Shown here piece after piece: positions 23,084 to 34,209 of a DNA stretch of 64,000 nucleotides (position 1 is the stretch's first letter; each line of letters starts with the position of its first letter). The stretch spans positions 17,496,267 through 17,560,266 of the forward strand of contig OY540809.1 in the NCBI GenBank assembly GCA_961205875.1. The letters are read 5' to 3'. This stretch comes from Sialis fuliginosa (Eukaryota; Arthropoda; Insecta; Megaloptera; Sialidae). Both the position numbers and the translations under genes were made by a program. The notes under the pieces were generated by a model. The model searched no databases, had not been told where the DNA came from, and worked only from the letters and a program-made list of their open reading frames with translations.

Positions 23084-23865
23084 AATGGGAGTTCTAAAAT
23101 ATAAAACATTTATTGAAAAATAGAATCAAGAAGTTTTATAAACATACCTTTATGTATATTGTTCTGTGTAACTGAACAGGTTGTAAATATTAAAAATAAA
23201 AATTATAAATTCTGATGCAAATTAAAATATTTATTCTGATAAGGGGACAACTAAATATGTAATTCTTGTGAAGTATAAACCATACCAATATATATAGAAA
23301 ATATATTTTTTTTAATAATTCATTCAAATGTCCTAAACTTACATTATAATAACAGCTTATATTATAAAATCGCCAAAGAAGTAACACCATAAAAATAGAT
23401 TGCACTTGAATGTACTTAATGTAAGTTCTAAAATATAAATATTAGATAAGTTATTGAAAAATAGAATCACGTAAGTTTTATTAACATACCAACCTTTGCT
23501 TTTATATGTATATATACCTATTATTAACGGTGCTAATGACTATCTACTTTAAAAACATTATGTTAACAGAATATTTATAATGAATACACTAATGATTGTA
23601 ATCGTCTTCCAATAGTTACTGACTATACCTTGCAAAAATATTGAAAATTAAAATTATAGATACACGTGCAATAAATTATGATGCAAATTAAAATAGTTAC
23701 ATATTTTGATAAGGGGACAAATAAATAATTCTTGTGAAATTTAAAACTTTTTCAAATAAGTATATTATAGAAAATATAATTATATTAATAATTAATTCAA
23801 ATGTCTAAAACTTACCTTATAATAATTATTATAATATCTTATAAAGAAATGTAAAGACAATAAAT
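23036..23865 (-). repeat. Tandem duplication of the LRR gene 5' end, second copy decayed
   Basis: Unit A (23036-23369) and unit B (23370-23865) align over the signal-peptide codons, the 5' UTR intron and the upstream block with ATAAGGGGACAA. In B the ATG has become AAG and the frame after LLLW diverges at once, so B cannot code for the LRR protein. B keeps the acceptor-like TATTTTAG and a donor-like GTATGT. Confidence 0.75.
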
Positions 23866-24149
23866 GAACCAGAGCTGTGCAGTACTCGAGTACAAGTACT
23901 TAAGTACTTTTTTGAGTAATTGTAATTGTACTTGTACTTAAGTACTTTACCTAACAAAAGTATTTGTACTTGTACTTAAATATTTTTTTGAAAAAAGTAC
24001 TTTATACTTGTACTTAAATGTGTTTATTTGAAAGTAATTGTACTTGTGTACTTGAAAATGTACTTAAATACATACAAATGTACTTAAGTACTTTTACATT
24101 ATGTTTTGTTTTAACAGTCTTGGCCCCTTTAAGAGAAAGATATACAGTT

Positions 24150-24602
24150 TTTTGTGAATGATGGGCTTCTTTTTTGAAATTATCATGAACTCGTTACTTA
24201 TAAAATTGGCACCTCTTTATTGAATCCATTTAATTACCAAAGTTCGCAAATATAGTTTTTTTTTAATTATAGCCTTTTATTTTGTTTATGTTGTAATAAA
24301 AAAAGCAAAACTAGTAATGGGCTCTCAGTAGTGAACACTTGCTAATGATTATAAAATGATAAGTACTACGACACAATAAATAATCGATAATTTTGAAACA
24401 ATGTAAAGCAAATGCTATGGTAATATAATAATTAATAAATAGATTACACTAATAATTAGTTTAAATGACACCCATTGGCCAATTGTCATTATGTGTCAAT
24501 AGATTATGATTTAGTAATGGTAGTAGTCAAATATCAATTTAGTACATTTAATTAAACAAGACTCTGATACTGGGGATGATCCAAGACTGGTGCCAATATG
24601 AT
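24150..24602. mobile_element. TIR MITE, family TAAGGTACTG, copy 3 (inverted, degraded)
   Basis: This is the reverse complement of 10567-11146 and 31096-31644, recognised by TAATTATAGCCTTTTATTTTG and the end CCAAGACTGGTGCCA. The left terminus is degraded. Confidence 0.7.
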
Positions 24603-24849
24603 ATAATAAAAAAATCAAATCAATACATGAAAAAAACATTTTTATTATTATCGACCGTGCTATTCCAGAATCGTATAAAAAAATTCGTGTAAAAACAGAA
24701 TTGAATGTATTTCGAAAAAAAAACCATACTACATAGAGATGTCAACAAAAGGGTTAATACAAATTTTAAAAATCTAAACATTGTTAATATTCAAAATTAA
24801 ATACTTTAAAATAAAATTAATATCAATTTTACGATAATTATACAAATAC

Positions 24850-25722
24850 ATTCTTAATACATATAAAGTTCAACGTCTCTCTGTCTGTCTGTCTGTCTGT
24901 CCGTTAGTGCGCTTATCACTCGAGAACCACTTATCCGATTTACGTGTTTTTTTTAAATTCATAGGTACGTTCTCTGGCCAGGTTATAGGCTATATTTTGT
25001 TACGTTAGGTAACATAACAACTAAGCAGTGACGATAATAGTAAATCAAGTCGGAAAAAATTTTGCCGTCGGCGCGCTGTTTTGCAATACGCTGCCTAAAT
25101 CGTTCAATATAGAACAAAATAATGTATTAAAATATTGTGTAGAATCAAAGTCCGCGACACCATATGTCTAACTTTTATATTTAAGCCACAATGACTGTTT
25201 TTATGTTACAAAGAAAACATAAAATATTTGGGTTCTGTTTACATGGACTTATGACCTGCAAAACGTTAATCCTTATCGAAATAAATTATTTCATCGTCAT
25301 AAGTACTTAATGTAGATATAATTTGCCCTTTACAGCATCCAATTTGGTCGTATAGTTTAGGAAATATCTTAAAATTTTATTTACGGTAACATATTAAATG
25401 TATGGAGTCGTGCTACATCGAAGTGAGGGACAACAGACTGATTCGCTTACACTCGGTAGATATTCGGATTCCTACGGCTGATCGTCTGATTGTGAGTTTA
25501 TTTTGTTTTCAATAATTAACATTTAAATTTAAACAGAACACAAATTATTTTTACTTTTTTCTTCTGATTCGTTTTTGTTAAGTATGTAATTTAGGTATTG
25601 ATAAGTTATTATTACAATAATAACTAACCGTGTTTGTACTTAATTAATTCAACTATATTTTTCAAAAATCCTAAACAATAATTCCGTAGTTTACGCGAGC
25701 GAAGCCGCGTGGGCACTGCTAG
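24850..25722 (+). repeat. Dispersed repeat family CTGTCTGTCCGTTAGTGCGC
   Basis: It begins near a CTGT microsatellite and CCGTTAGTGCGCTTATCACT. It contains CTGGCCAGGTTATAGG and ends with GCGAGCGAAGCCGCG. Inverted copies lie at 40985-41880 and 48365-49195, with fragments at 34210-34295 and 21757-21810. Confidence 0.75.
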
Positions 25723-26167
25723 TCAATTATAAATCAAAAACTGGAAAATACAAATAATATCATAAACAAGGTAAACCAACTCATCAAGACCCTTCATAGT
25801 TTATCAGTCTGATGAGAACTTCTTGTGAAGTCGAAACACGTGTCCAGTGACATTATTTTATTTTTGTTAAGGTGTATCTACTATTTAATTCAAGTGAAGT
25901 CTACGTACACAAAGAAAATCAGTTTGCAATATTTTTAAAATATGATTTTTTTTTTCGCTCTAAAACCGTTATGCATCGCTAGCTCTTCGTCGAAATGCCA
26001 AATTATGTACCAAATCAATTTTAAGTTAATGTAAAGTTATATGACGTGTGAATTAATAGTTTATTGTCATTGCGCGTATAAAATCAACTATGTCAATTTT
26101 TTTCAGTGGAATAACTTCAAATTTTGCACATATATTGTACTTATATTGTCTAACAAGGGAATTTTAC

Positions 26168-26410
26168 GAGATGTATCCAAAGAGATTGTATGACATAGAG
26201 GAAGTGAGCCATAGCACCTTATGTAAGTGGGCGTCAATCATAAATAATAAGAGAAAGAAAATATTGAGTACCTACGTTATAACATGGACTGTCGTTTTTG
26301 GAGTATCCTTGTTATGTGGTTCTCAATTTAGTTCTTTCTCTTTCTACCGAGAGTTATCGTTTTCGGCTGGCTAACTGTCTCTATGTCATACAATCTCTTT
26401 GCATGTATCT
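26168..26410. repeat. Inverted repeat hairpin
   Basis: The arms GAGATGTATCCAAAGAGATT..CATAGAG and the inverse (CTATGTCATACAATCTCTTT..ATCTCAT) enclose about 180 bp. Confidence 0.7.
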
Positions 26411-26795
26411 CATCGATTTTGATGAGACTTAATACACTTGTAGTTCAATCGAATCGAAATATTTTTTATACGTTCCGTTACGACCATTTAAGCAGGGAGT
26501 CGAACCGGTTTGGTTCCGGTTCAATTTTTTTATTTCGGTATTCGGTTCGATGTAAATTGTAATTACATAAATTTAATTACATTTTTTTAAGTACTTCTTC
26601 TTGTACTTAAGTACATATTTTTGTACAGTAATTGAACTTGTACTTAAGTAAAATTACATTTTTTAAGTAGGTACTTGTACTTGTACTTAAGTACACATTT
26701 TTTTAAAGTACATGTACTTGTACTTAAGTATATATTTTTGTAGAGTAACTCTACTTACTCTTCAGTACATTTTTTTGTACTTTACACAACTGTGA

Positions 26796-27032
26796 TTACA
26801 AGTATTTTAAACATGAAAAATGGTATGTTTCCAAGCCGTTTTCAAATAAAATGCCTGGTCCTTTAAAGCAGGAACATCCTGTATATAAATATTGAACAAT
26901 CTGAGAATACTAATCAACAGTCAAATTCTAGTTTCACGCTAGAATAATTTGGTAGGTCATAGCTTACTATGTTCTTTATTTAGCTTTTCACATTTTTGTA
27001 CCCAATTGTACACTTGTTTGTTTGTTACTTAC
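26796..27032. other. Intron sequence just 3' of the first visible Lkr exon
   Basis: Minus-strand intron beginning at the donor GTAAGT at 27032-27027. No other feature is seen. Confidence 0.6.
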
Positions 27033-27130
27033 TCGCTATGAAATCTTCTTCGTTTCTTGCCGTATGATTCCTCTCGGGCACAGTTATGTTGCCAATCTCA
27101 TGCGGCTCCCAAAATACTGTGTTGTTTTCC
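27033..27130 (-). CDS. Leucokinin receptor, exon for the glycosylated N-terminus
   Basis: This short internal exon encodes part of the extracellular N-terminus. The acceptor is TTTATTTCAG before 27130 and the donor is GCGA|GTAAGT at 27033/27032. The frame has no stop and reads ENNTVFWEPH, then EIGNITVPER, then NHTARNEEDFIA. The three Asn sequons (NNT, NIT, NHT) are what a GPCR N-terminus should have. The exon is 1+96+1 bases. It leaves one base (A), which joins the TT that opens the TM1-TM2 exon to give an Ile codon in frame. Phase fit, strand, order and content support this as the same gene, although the residues themselves are not conserved enough to prove it. The preceding exon must end with two bases of a codon. 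I did not find it. The intron to 9572 is about 17.5 kb. Confidence 0.65.
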
Positions 27131-28105
27131 CTGAAATAAATACAAATTAAATTATTTAAAATTAAATACAACTTCAATTTATGTAGAGCTTAATCTACTA
27201 ATTTATGTTAGTACCACTACCTCTATTTTTAACCGATTTTAATAAAAGGAGGAGGTTCTCTCTATTCAATATTATATATTTTTTATGCATGTATGTATGA
27301 TGTATAAGATTTTTTTGTTTGAAAGAGTGTACTCCTGAGGTGGTACCATATAAATTGAATCAGAATTTGACCATGGATTTCAAAAATGCGTCACTCAAAA
27401 GGGAAAAATAAAAAACCCGAAAAATACTGAAAAATATAATAATTTTTAACAATTTTTGAATTCCCTTGCAATTGCCAAGTCAATAAAAATCTATTTAAGA
27501 AAGAACTAAATAAAACCGACTTCGAAAACTATTAAATTTTATTATTATATACTATTTTAAGAGGTTTTTTAAAATTCAGTTTTTTTTTTTCATAAAAAAG
27601 TTTTTTATTCTTTACATGTTATAGGCAACCTCAACAACTACTGAACCGATTTTAATGCAGTTTTCACCAATTGTTAGAGCGGATTTTTAGTTATTAATTA
27701 CTTCCAAGTTCCGAAGGAAATGGAAGTATTGTAATAACGTCGAAAAATCGTGTCCGAATAACGAAAAAAAAAAGGTAATATTCAGCATATAGTGTAGAGA
27801 GAAGGGGCGGCAAATTTGTCATCTGCCCCGGGTGACAGAAACCTACGGTACTCCACTGCGTTAGAGAGAGTTAAAAATATTGTAAGTACCAAGTGTAGGT
27901 ATACATGAATTTTTAATGCAATTTACATTATTTACAACAATTTATCACCGTACCTACATAAAACGAAGTGAAGTAACGGCCGACCACTGATTTTATTTTT
28001 AAATAATATGATAAAGCGAAATTTATCACTAATAATAAATATTTTACTAAATTTAATACTAAAACAATGAAGAATGTTATATAAGCATTATATTGTATCC
28101 ATATA
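27131..28105. other. Upstream Lkr intron with dispersed repeats
   Basis: 27215-27535 is the inverse of the repeat at 18640-18935 (GGAGGAGGTTCTC, CCATGGATTTC, GTCACTCAAAAGGGA). The rest is AT-rich. I see no start-codon exon. Confidence 0.5.
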
Positions 28106-28881
28106 CAGGGTGCGATATTTAAATCGTATTCTCTTAGACCTATTACACACTGTAACGCGATTTAGCCGCGCGGCTAAATCGCGCTACTGAATCGCACAGT
28201 ACGCGATAATCACGCTACATACAATAGCATACCATGAGATTTAGCAGCGCGAAATCTTATTTTGCGTAAAAAATTAAACATCTTTTGTTGGAAACATTTT
28301 TTTCTGGGACATCAATTTTTTACGATATTTAGCAAAATAATTAAGAACTTTCGACTTTAAAGATTTTTTTACTTTTAAACTATAATTTATGGATAAAATT
28401 GTAGAGACAAAAAATACGTAAATTAATGTAAAGAATAAAATAAAAACTTCAAGATTAAAATATGCAAGATAAAAATTTCAAAATAAAAAAAAAGATTTAA
28501 TTTTAAGTTAAATTTTATAAAATAAATAAAACAATACATTTTTAATTACAAAATTGCTTGCCTCGTAAATTTGTTCAAAAATTAATAGTTTGCATGTAAG
28601 TAATTCTTAAAAGTTTGAAAATCTCTAGTTATTTTGCTAAAATACAAAATTGATGTCTTAAAAAAAATGTTTCTTATCGAACATGCCTGATTTTTGAAAT
28701 TGAAGAAAGTTTAGAAATAAAAAATGTGTCTATTTAAAAACAAGTTGATCTTCAAATAACCTTAAAAACATCCACTAAATCAAACAAAAATAATAAATAA
28801 TCCTATTTCCTCCTTAAAACCCAACATTTATTCAAAACATGTTCGAGTATTTGCTTGACTCAATTTAAATGCCTCACCCTG
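28106..28881. mobile_element. TA-flanked foldback element (CAGGGTGCGATATTTAAAT)
   Basis: The left end is CAGGGTGCGATATTTAAAT and the right end is the inverse of CAGGGTGAGGCATTTAAAT, each next to TATA. Inner blocks around ACATCAATTTT and AAAATTGATGT are also inverted. A perfect 28-nt palindrome at 28156-28183 (arm CGCGATTTAGCCGC) lies in a GC-rich insert near the left end. Confidence 0.7.
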
Positions 28882-29290
28882 TATACATACAATACTGTCG
28901 TCCTACGCATTTAAAGTGATTTTAAGATAAATGTTAATTTACAATACCTATATTTACATGTTTTCTACCGCATCACGTTGATCAGAACTTTTATCGATTT
29001 TCAACAAATTAACTGCCTTGATCAGTAAAAGATGTCAATTCCATTTTTGTAAGTTTTAGTTTTGAAAGATTATAAACAATTAATTTGTAAATAAAGTTTT
29101 TTAATTAGCATTAATCTTGAAATTAATAATTAAAGTACATTATATAAACTCTCATCGATACCACGGAATTTTCTTATGCTGTACTTACAATTAGTATAAA
29201 GTGATTCTAATTAATTATTTAAAAAATCTAACTAAATAATAATAGTTATTTGTGTAACTAAGATGTAAAATGATAGATAGTTTTTCGCAC
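28882..29290. other. AT-rich sequence
   Basis: Nothing recognised. Confidence 0.4.
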
Positions 29291-30125
29291 GAGTGTGAAT
29301 GTCACTCGAGTGCGTGAAAAAAGCTACTTTTGCTTTCTCGCAATATCGAAGATACGAGAAGCTTTGTGATCATTTTAGAATGAGACAAAAAAATTGTTCT
29401 CCGATTTCAAAATTTTTGATTAATATTTCCGTTTCAGGTCAAGAAAAACACTTTTCGTTCCGTGTCTGTCTGTCTGTTTGTGTGTCTGTCCCCTTAATCC
29501 TTGTTACATGCATAACTCATGAACCACTTAACCGTTATTAATGAAACTTGGTTGGATGGTTGAGTCTGACTTGAAGGAGGCTCCATTTTAAAATCATCAA
29601 AATCGTGTGTAAGGGGGAAAGAACGACACATGTTACGGGAAAATTTTATAGAATCTTTTTTGTAGAGCATTCAATTTCCTATACGTCTACAACGTTTGTT
29701 GTAAAATATTCCCTTACAAAGATCTATCTCAATTTGCTTTAAAAACCGTGTTTTGTTTCTTTAAATTGATATTTACTTTGACGTATTAAATGTCATTTTA
29801 ACGTATTAAATGTCATTTTAACGTTTAAAATGTCATTTTAACGTATTAAATGTCATTTTAACGTTTAAAATGTCATTTTGACGTTTGCATTTTAGATTTA
29901 GATAGAAATTATCAAAAAATTGAAAATATACGAAAAAATATTAATTAAGAAAAATTTCGAACTAATATTTTTTAGTAAAATTGTATAAACATTAAATAGT
30001 TAACCAATGCTAGGCAATTTATCTGAATACGTTATCGGTTTTTATTTAAATTGTTCAATAATTAACTAACTTTAGTGAATTTAGCACGCGGAAGCACTGT
30101 GCATTTACTTAGCAGATGTTTTTTT
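29291..30125 (+). repeat. Longest copy of a dispersed repeat, with a CTGT block
   Basis: The block TTCTCCGATTTCAAAATTTT, then TGTCTGTCTGTCTG, then AACGTTTGTTGTAAAATATT is found inverted at 58270-58620. The right half matches 17200-17513 and 34315-34672 and ends AGCAGATGTTTTTTT. This copy shows that the two halves belong to one family. The 80-codon frame at 29299-29541 is a product of the repeat. Confidence 0.7.
29781..29880. repeat. Five 20-bp tandem units
   Basis: Units of ACGTATTAAATGTCATTTTA repeat exactly five times, with two units carrying ACGTTTAAAA at the start. Other copies of the surrounding repeat have a single unit. Confidence 0.95.
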
Positions 30126-30180
30126 TACGTATTTCAATATTACCAGGGCTCAGTGACAAACTTTTTAAACCAACTTTAAT

Positions 30181-30535
30181 GTACGGTATTATAAAGAATT
30201 TGCTCAAGATCAAAGCTAATTAGCTTCTGGCTTACACTATCTGCGAGGTGCCAAATCGTTATGAATATGATCAGGATTCTAGAGCAGGCAGTGGTAACAA
30301 ATGAATAATAATGTAAATACTATGCATTTTATAAGGTACACTTGTCACCAGTTATTTTAAGTCGCTGATTTCTATTTAAAGCGCATGCGGCAAGGCCATC
30401 ATATATACCATTTAATTCACTACATCTGTGAGTGGCTGTTATTTGTATTTAATACCTAGGAGATAGTGTTAGCCAGAAACTAATTAGCTTTTGCACTCGA
30501 GCAAATTCTTTATAATACCGGGCATAAGATTTTTT
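30181..30535. mobile_element. Foldback MITE (GGTATTATAAAG ends)
   Basis: The left arm has GTACGGTATTATAAAGAATT, GCTAATTAGCTT and the CTGGCTTACACTATCT block. The right arm is the inverse, ending TTCTTTATAATACCGGGCAT. Related ends occur at 33775, 41107 and 41405. Confidence 0.75.
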
Positions 30536-30869
30536 GACTACTTAAAATAGTTTAACATTGCTTCTATATTAATACACGCATAAACAAATACGCTTAGCCA
30601 CTTGTTTATGTGTTGTACTTGAATTATTCCTTTGAGAACTATTTTTATACATTATATAGCATCATAAATCTGTACTCATAATGATAATTATAATTACACA
30701 AGCTATGTTGTATCGTTAATGTTCAGTAGAACTCAAGAAGTTTTAGCACAGTTAGTGCAGGAAGGTAGAATTTATTTTTTGTATCTACCCACTAGAATCA
30801 ACGGGACAAACTATTTTTTGCTTTCACTTAATAGATAAGGGTTGATAACTGTTTTGTGTGGTGCATGTT

Positions 30870-31960
30870 TCATTAACCTCTAAAAGGGAAAGTCAACAAT
30901 TTCATGTTCGTCATGTGAAAAAATATGCAGTATATAGTATATACAATGAAGGACTAATAACCGATCAGGCAGTTAAAAATTGGTTTGTCAAATTTCGTTC
31001 TGGAGATACGACATTAAAAGATAAACTGAGGACGACATTGACGACGACCTTTTAAAGACAATATTGGAAAAAAATCCACGTCAATCAACCAGTGATAAGG
31101 TAGTGGCACCAGTCTTGGCAAAGACCCCAGTAATGGCAAATTTTTAATTAAATGTACTGAATTAGAAATATTTCTTGATATTTGATTACTACCATTTCCG
31201 AATATTAATCTTAAGGTATACATTTAACTGTCTTACAACGTGATTTGATGACAATCGACTAATAGGTGTCAGAATGGTGGACATTTAAACTAATTATTAG
31301 TGTAATTTATTTATTAATTATTATACTATCATAGCAACTGCATGATTTACATTGTTTCAAATGTGATGATTCTTTCTTTTATACATTTTGTGTCGTAGTA
31401 CTTATCATTTTGTAATCATTATCAACTGTCCATCACTGTTTTGAAAAAACATGAACAAAATAAAAGGGTATTATTTAAAAAAACAAACTATATTTGCAGA
31501 CTTTGGTAATTAAATTGATCAAATAAAGAGTTACTTGTTTTATTAGTACCATGAGTTCAAAAGGAATTACAAAAAATAAGCCCATTAATCCAAAAAACCC
31601 GAAAACTTGCTCTTATAGCGGCCATAACTGGTGCATTTACCTTAAAGCAGAAAAACTTAATATGTCACAATCAATTGTTTGCCGCTACCTAGAGAAATCA
31701 AGATAAGTCAGTAAGTTAGGATTATGGGTACCTCACAATCTTAGTGGACGGAATAAAAACAATCGCAAGTAAAAATCGCCACAAGTCTGCTCTCGCGGGA
31801 AAAAAATCGAGCCTTTTTTAGATTGGATTATTAACAGGTGATGAAAAATGGGTTTGATAAGAATCTACCACCTCTAACAGATCCGAAAGCAAACATTCAC
31901 GTGTATCGTTGGATTGTCGAGGTATAATTCATCACGAGTTGTTGAAGTCTTTGGAGATTA
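30870..31960 (+). pseudogene. Decayed mariner transposase, split by a MITE
   Basis: The N-terminal part at 30870-31095 reads YNEGLITDQAVKNWFVKFRS then GDTTLKDKL, which is the mariner helix-turn-helix region. After a frame change it reads LLKTILEKNPRQSTSD. The part after the MITE (31645 on) reads KAEKLNMSQSIVCRYLEKS, then KLGLWVPHNLS (the WVPHEL motif of the family), then EPFLDWIITGDEKWV, which covers the first catalytic Asp region, and a trace of GIIHHELL. Stops and frame changes occur throughout, and the later catalytic part is lost. No activity is possible. The MITE at 31096-31644 accounts for the central gap. Confidence 0.82.
31096..31644. mobile_element. TIR MITE, family TAAGGTACTG, copy 2, inside the mariner remnant
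   Basis: It starts TAAGGTAGTGGCACC and ends GGTGCATTTACCTTA, and matches 10567-11146 over its whole length. It interrupts the mariner reading between STSD and KAEKL. Confidence 0.85.
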
Positions 31961-33529
31961 CTGAAGTTACATACAATGCCGTGCAAAAGTCTTTGGACAC
32001 TCAATTTTTTGCGAATTATAAGTACAAAACTGCAAAAATGGTTGATAAAAAATCCTTAATATTAATATGAGTACTTAATTACGACTTTTGTAATAATCCT
32101 AGTATATCCAAAAGACAACATTTACAATTTTCCATGTTAAAGGTAATTTTCGAATTATATACCTGAAAGGACAGGTTTACTCAAATTGAAAGTATTGACG
32201 CACAGTGTCTTTCAAACTAACGAGAAATTGTTTTTTTTACTGTTTTTGCTCTACTAGGGATTTTTATTGACTGAAATCTGTATATTTTAGTGAGTATAAT
32301 AAGCATTTTCAAAATTATAAATTAACAAGATCACTCTTACAAGAGAGGTAACGTTTGTTTTAGAACATGAAATGCCTTCACACACTAGTGTAGATCGAGA
32401 AAAAAGAGCTGACATTTGTTCATATCACTCTGATGGGCTTTTTCTACGGAAAATCTCATCGAAACTGAAGATTCCCAAGTCAAAATCATAAGTGTCCAAA
32501 GACTTTTGGACGGCAGTGTACGTTCAGCAGCTGCAAAGAGTTTAAGAGAAACTCACTGAAAAGCGCCTGAACTCGCAAAAACGGAAGTTATTTATTTATG
32601 AAAGTTCAAAAATCGACAAGAGCAAACATCCGTTTTCGGTTAAGTTATAACATTCTAAAAAATGCATTTGTAACATAATGTAGAGAATAATATTATCTAT
32701 AGTTCATATCCCATTCTATCTTTTATTAGTTTGTCAAATACATACACTGTTCACTGTCAGGAATACGTATAAGAAAGTTCCGTGGCTCCCATGGCAGATA
32801 TTTTTTAAAAGTTATGTAACAAATTTATAAGATTTTTAACTATTCAGTTTTGTAGGGAACTTCATACCGAAGATAATGGATTTTTTAGTTTTGCAATTCG
32901 GCCAATGGAAATATAAATATTTTTTTAAATGTACAAGAAAAACCGTAATCGTTTTTTTTTTAAAAGGTCGAATTAAAATTGCCTTCCGGAAGTTACCCAA
33001 TGTAAATATTTTAGTTACGTAATCCCTGTGATGCCTAGAATAAGTTTATAAAAAAATTGCTCTTTCCTTTCAATTCTTTATTTAAAAAAAAATTCGCTAA
33101 TATGACTGCACTAACGTTTCATATAAAAAAAATTGCACAAAAAAGATATTATAGCTAGGAATACGTTTTCCGTATTTTTTTTTAAAAACCGCATAAAACT
33201 AAAATGAGTTAAGTTTCTGAAATGTAAAGAAAATAGAAAGCCTAAGAAAAACAAAGAAAATTGATTAAAAATTCTAGAAGGAATTGCTACAAAACATAAA
33301 ATAAGATTTTCTAAATGTTACCTTCTTAATTTTATTGAAAAGTAGAAGTCTTTTTTAGACTTCTGATAATGAATAATTAAAAGTAAATGTTAATTTGACT
33401 TGTACTTGTGAATACCAGCAATGATACGACATAACAAACTTAAATTTAACTTACAAAATTGGATTTACTATAATTAAATTTTAAAACTTTTTGAAAAAAA
33501 ATACACAAATGCTGATAATTTTCTTGTGA
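31961..33529. other. Repeat fragments, no gene
   Basis: 32700-32805 is a further copy of the GGCTCCCATGGCAGAT family (14283-14560). Otherwise AT-rich. The GTCTTTGGACACT block at 31990 and its inverse near 32490-32510 (AAGTGTCCAAAGAC) bracket about 520 bp that may be an unnamed TIR element. Confidence 0.5.
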
Positions 33530-33782
33530 CCTCGGCATCATCTGGAATTTAGAGCAGTGATAATGAGACTTATTATAACACAGTTGGCAACAGTAACCGT
33601 ACAAAATAATTTTCATAATATCACCACTGTTTTAATATTGTTTTATTTACCACACGTGCGCGAAATTTATTAAACACTTTATTAAAGTTCAAAGGAACTG
33701 TCAAATAGGTTTGAAACCTCATTTGAAAGTGCTTGCAAGCTTGCAAATTTTGTTAGCTCCTTTATAATACCGGATATAACTG
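33530..33782. mobile_element. MITE copy related to 41107-41408
   Basis: It shares AGAGCAGTGATA, CAACTGTG-like text, GTGCTTGCAAGC and the end CCTTTATAATACCGG with 41107-41408, in opposite orientation. Confidence 0.6.
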
Positions 33783-34209
33783 TAGCCAATTTCATATACC
33801 CAGCGCCGACTTTACGGGGAAGGGAGGAGGAGGGGGGAACCAGGGCAACCGCCCGGGGTACCAGGCCGGGTGGGGCTGCGCACAATGAGGCATATGTAAG
33901 TGACTTTTTTGGTTCAAATCAGTATACAAGCTATAATTTTTGAGTAAACTTTTTTGGAGTCTGTAGGGTCGCTCCAAGCTGAGATATTAACTATTCAACT
34001 TATTGGTTAATTTATCAATTTTAATTGACATTTTTGATGATTTTTGAACATTTTTTAGGGGAAGAGAGGGTGGAAAAATAAATCTCGTCCAGGGCGCCAA
34101 TTTATTACATTGTTGTAATATTATTTACGTATTTAGCTTGTCATTTTTTGACACCTTAAATAAAATTAAAATAAAACTCGCGCCAATGAGTTAATCTATA
34201 ATATTGATA
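33783..34209. other. Degraded hAT-like left end and flank
   Basis: 33800-33880 is GC-rich (CAGCGCCGACTTTACGGGG) and looks like a hAT left terminus. At 33980-34100 the block AGATATTAACTATTCAACTT to CCAGGGCGCCA matches 13818-13893. Minus-strand frames with many Pro here are chance. Confidence 0.45.

Larger units (their letters stand above)
23873..26795. mobile_element. hAT-like element with GTACTTAAGTAC word arrays, internally nested
   Basis: The left end is CAGAGCTGTGCAGTACTCGA. The right end is the inverse of CACAGTTGTGTAAAGTAC. Both termini (23880-24085, 26580-26785) are arrays of GTACTTAAGTAC/AAGTACTTGTAC words. I found no convincing 8-bp duplication. Inside lie a MITE (24150-24602), a dispersed repeat (24850-25722) and a hairpin (26168-26410). 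The plus-strand 94-codon frame at 26090-26374 spans that hairpin and shows no family. Confidence 0.6.

Noticed and set aside
23190-23405. 71-codon minus frame resembling the LRR signal peptide
   Set aside because: It belongs to the decayed duplicate. The true start codon is AAG there, and the frame leaves the LRR sequence after LLLW.
26090-26374. 94-codon plus frame
   Set aside because: It spans an inverted-repeat hairpin inside a hAT-like element and shows no recognisable domain.
23873-26795. An 8-bp target duplication for the GTACTTAAGTAC element
   Set aside because: The flanks AAATGAAC and ATTACAAG do not match, so I left the superfamily call tentative.
29781-29880. Possible CRISPR-like array
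   Set aside because: The units are contiguous 20-bp tandem copies without spacers, in eukaryotic repeat DNA.
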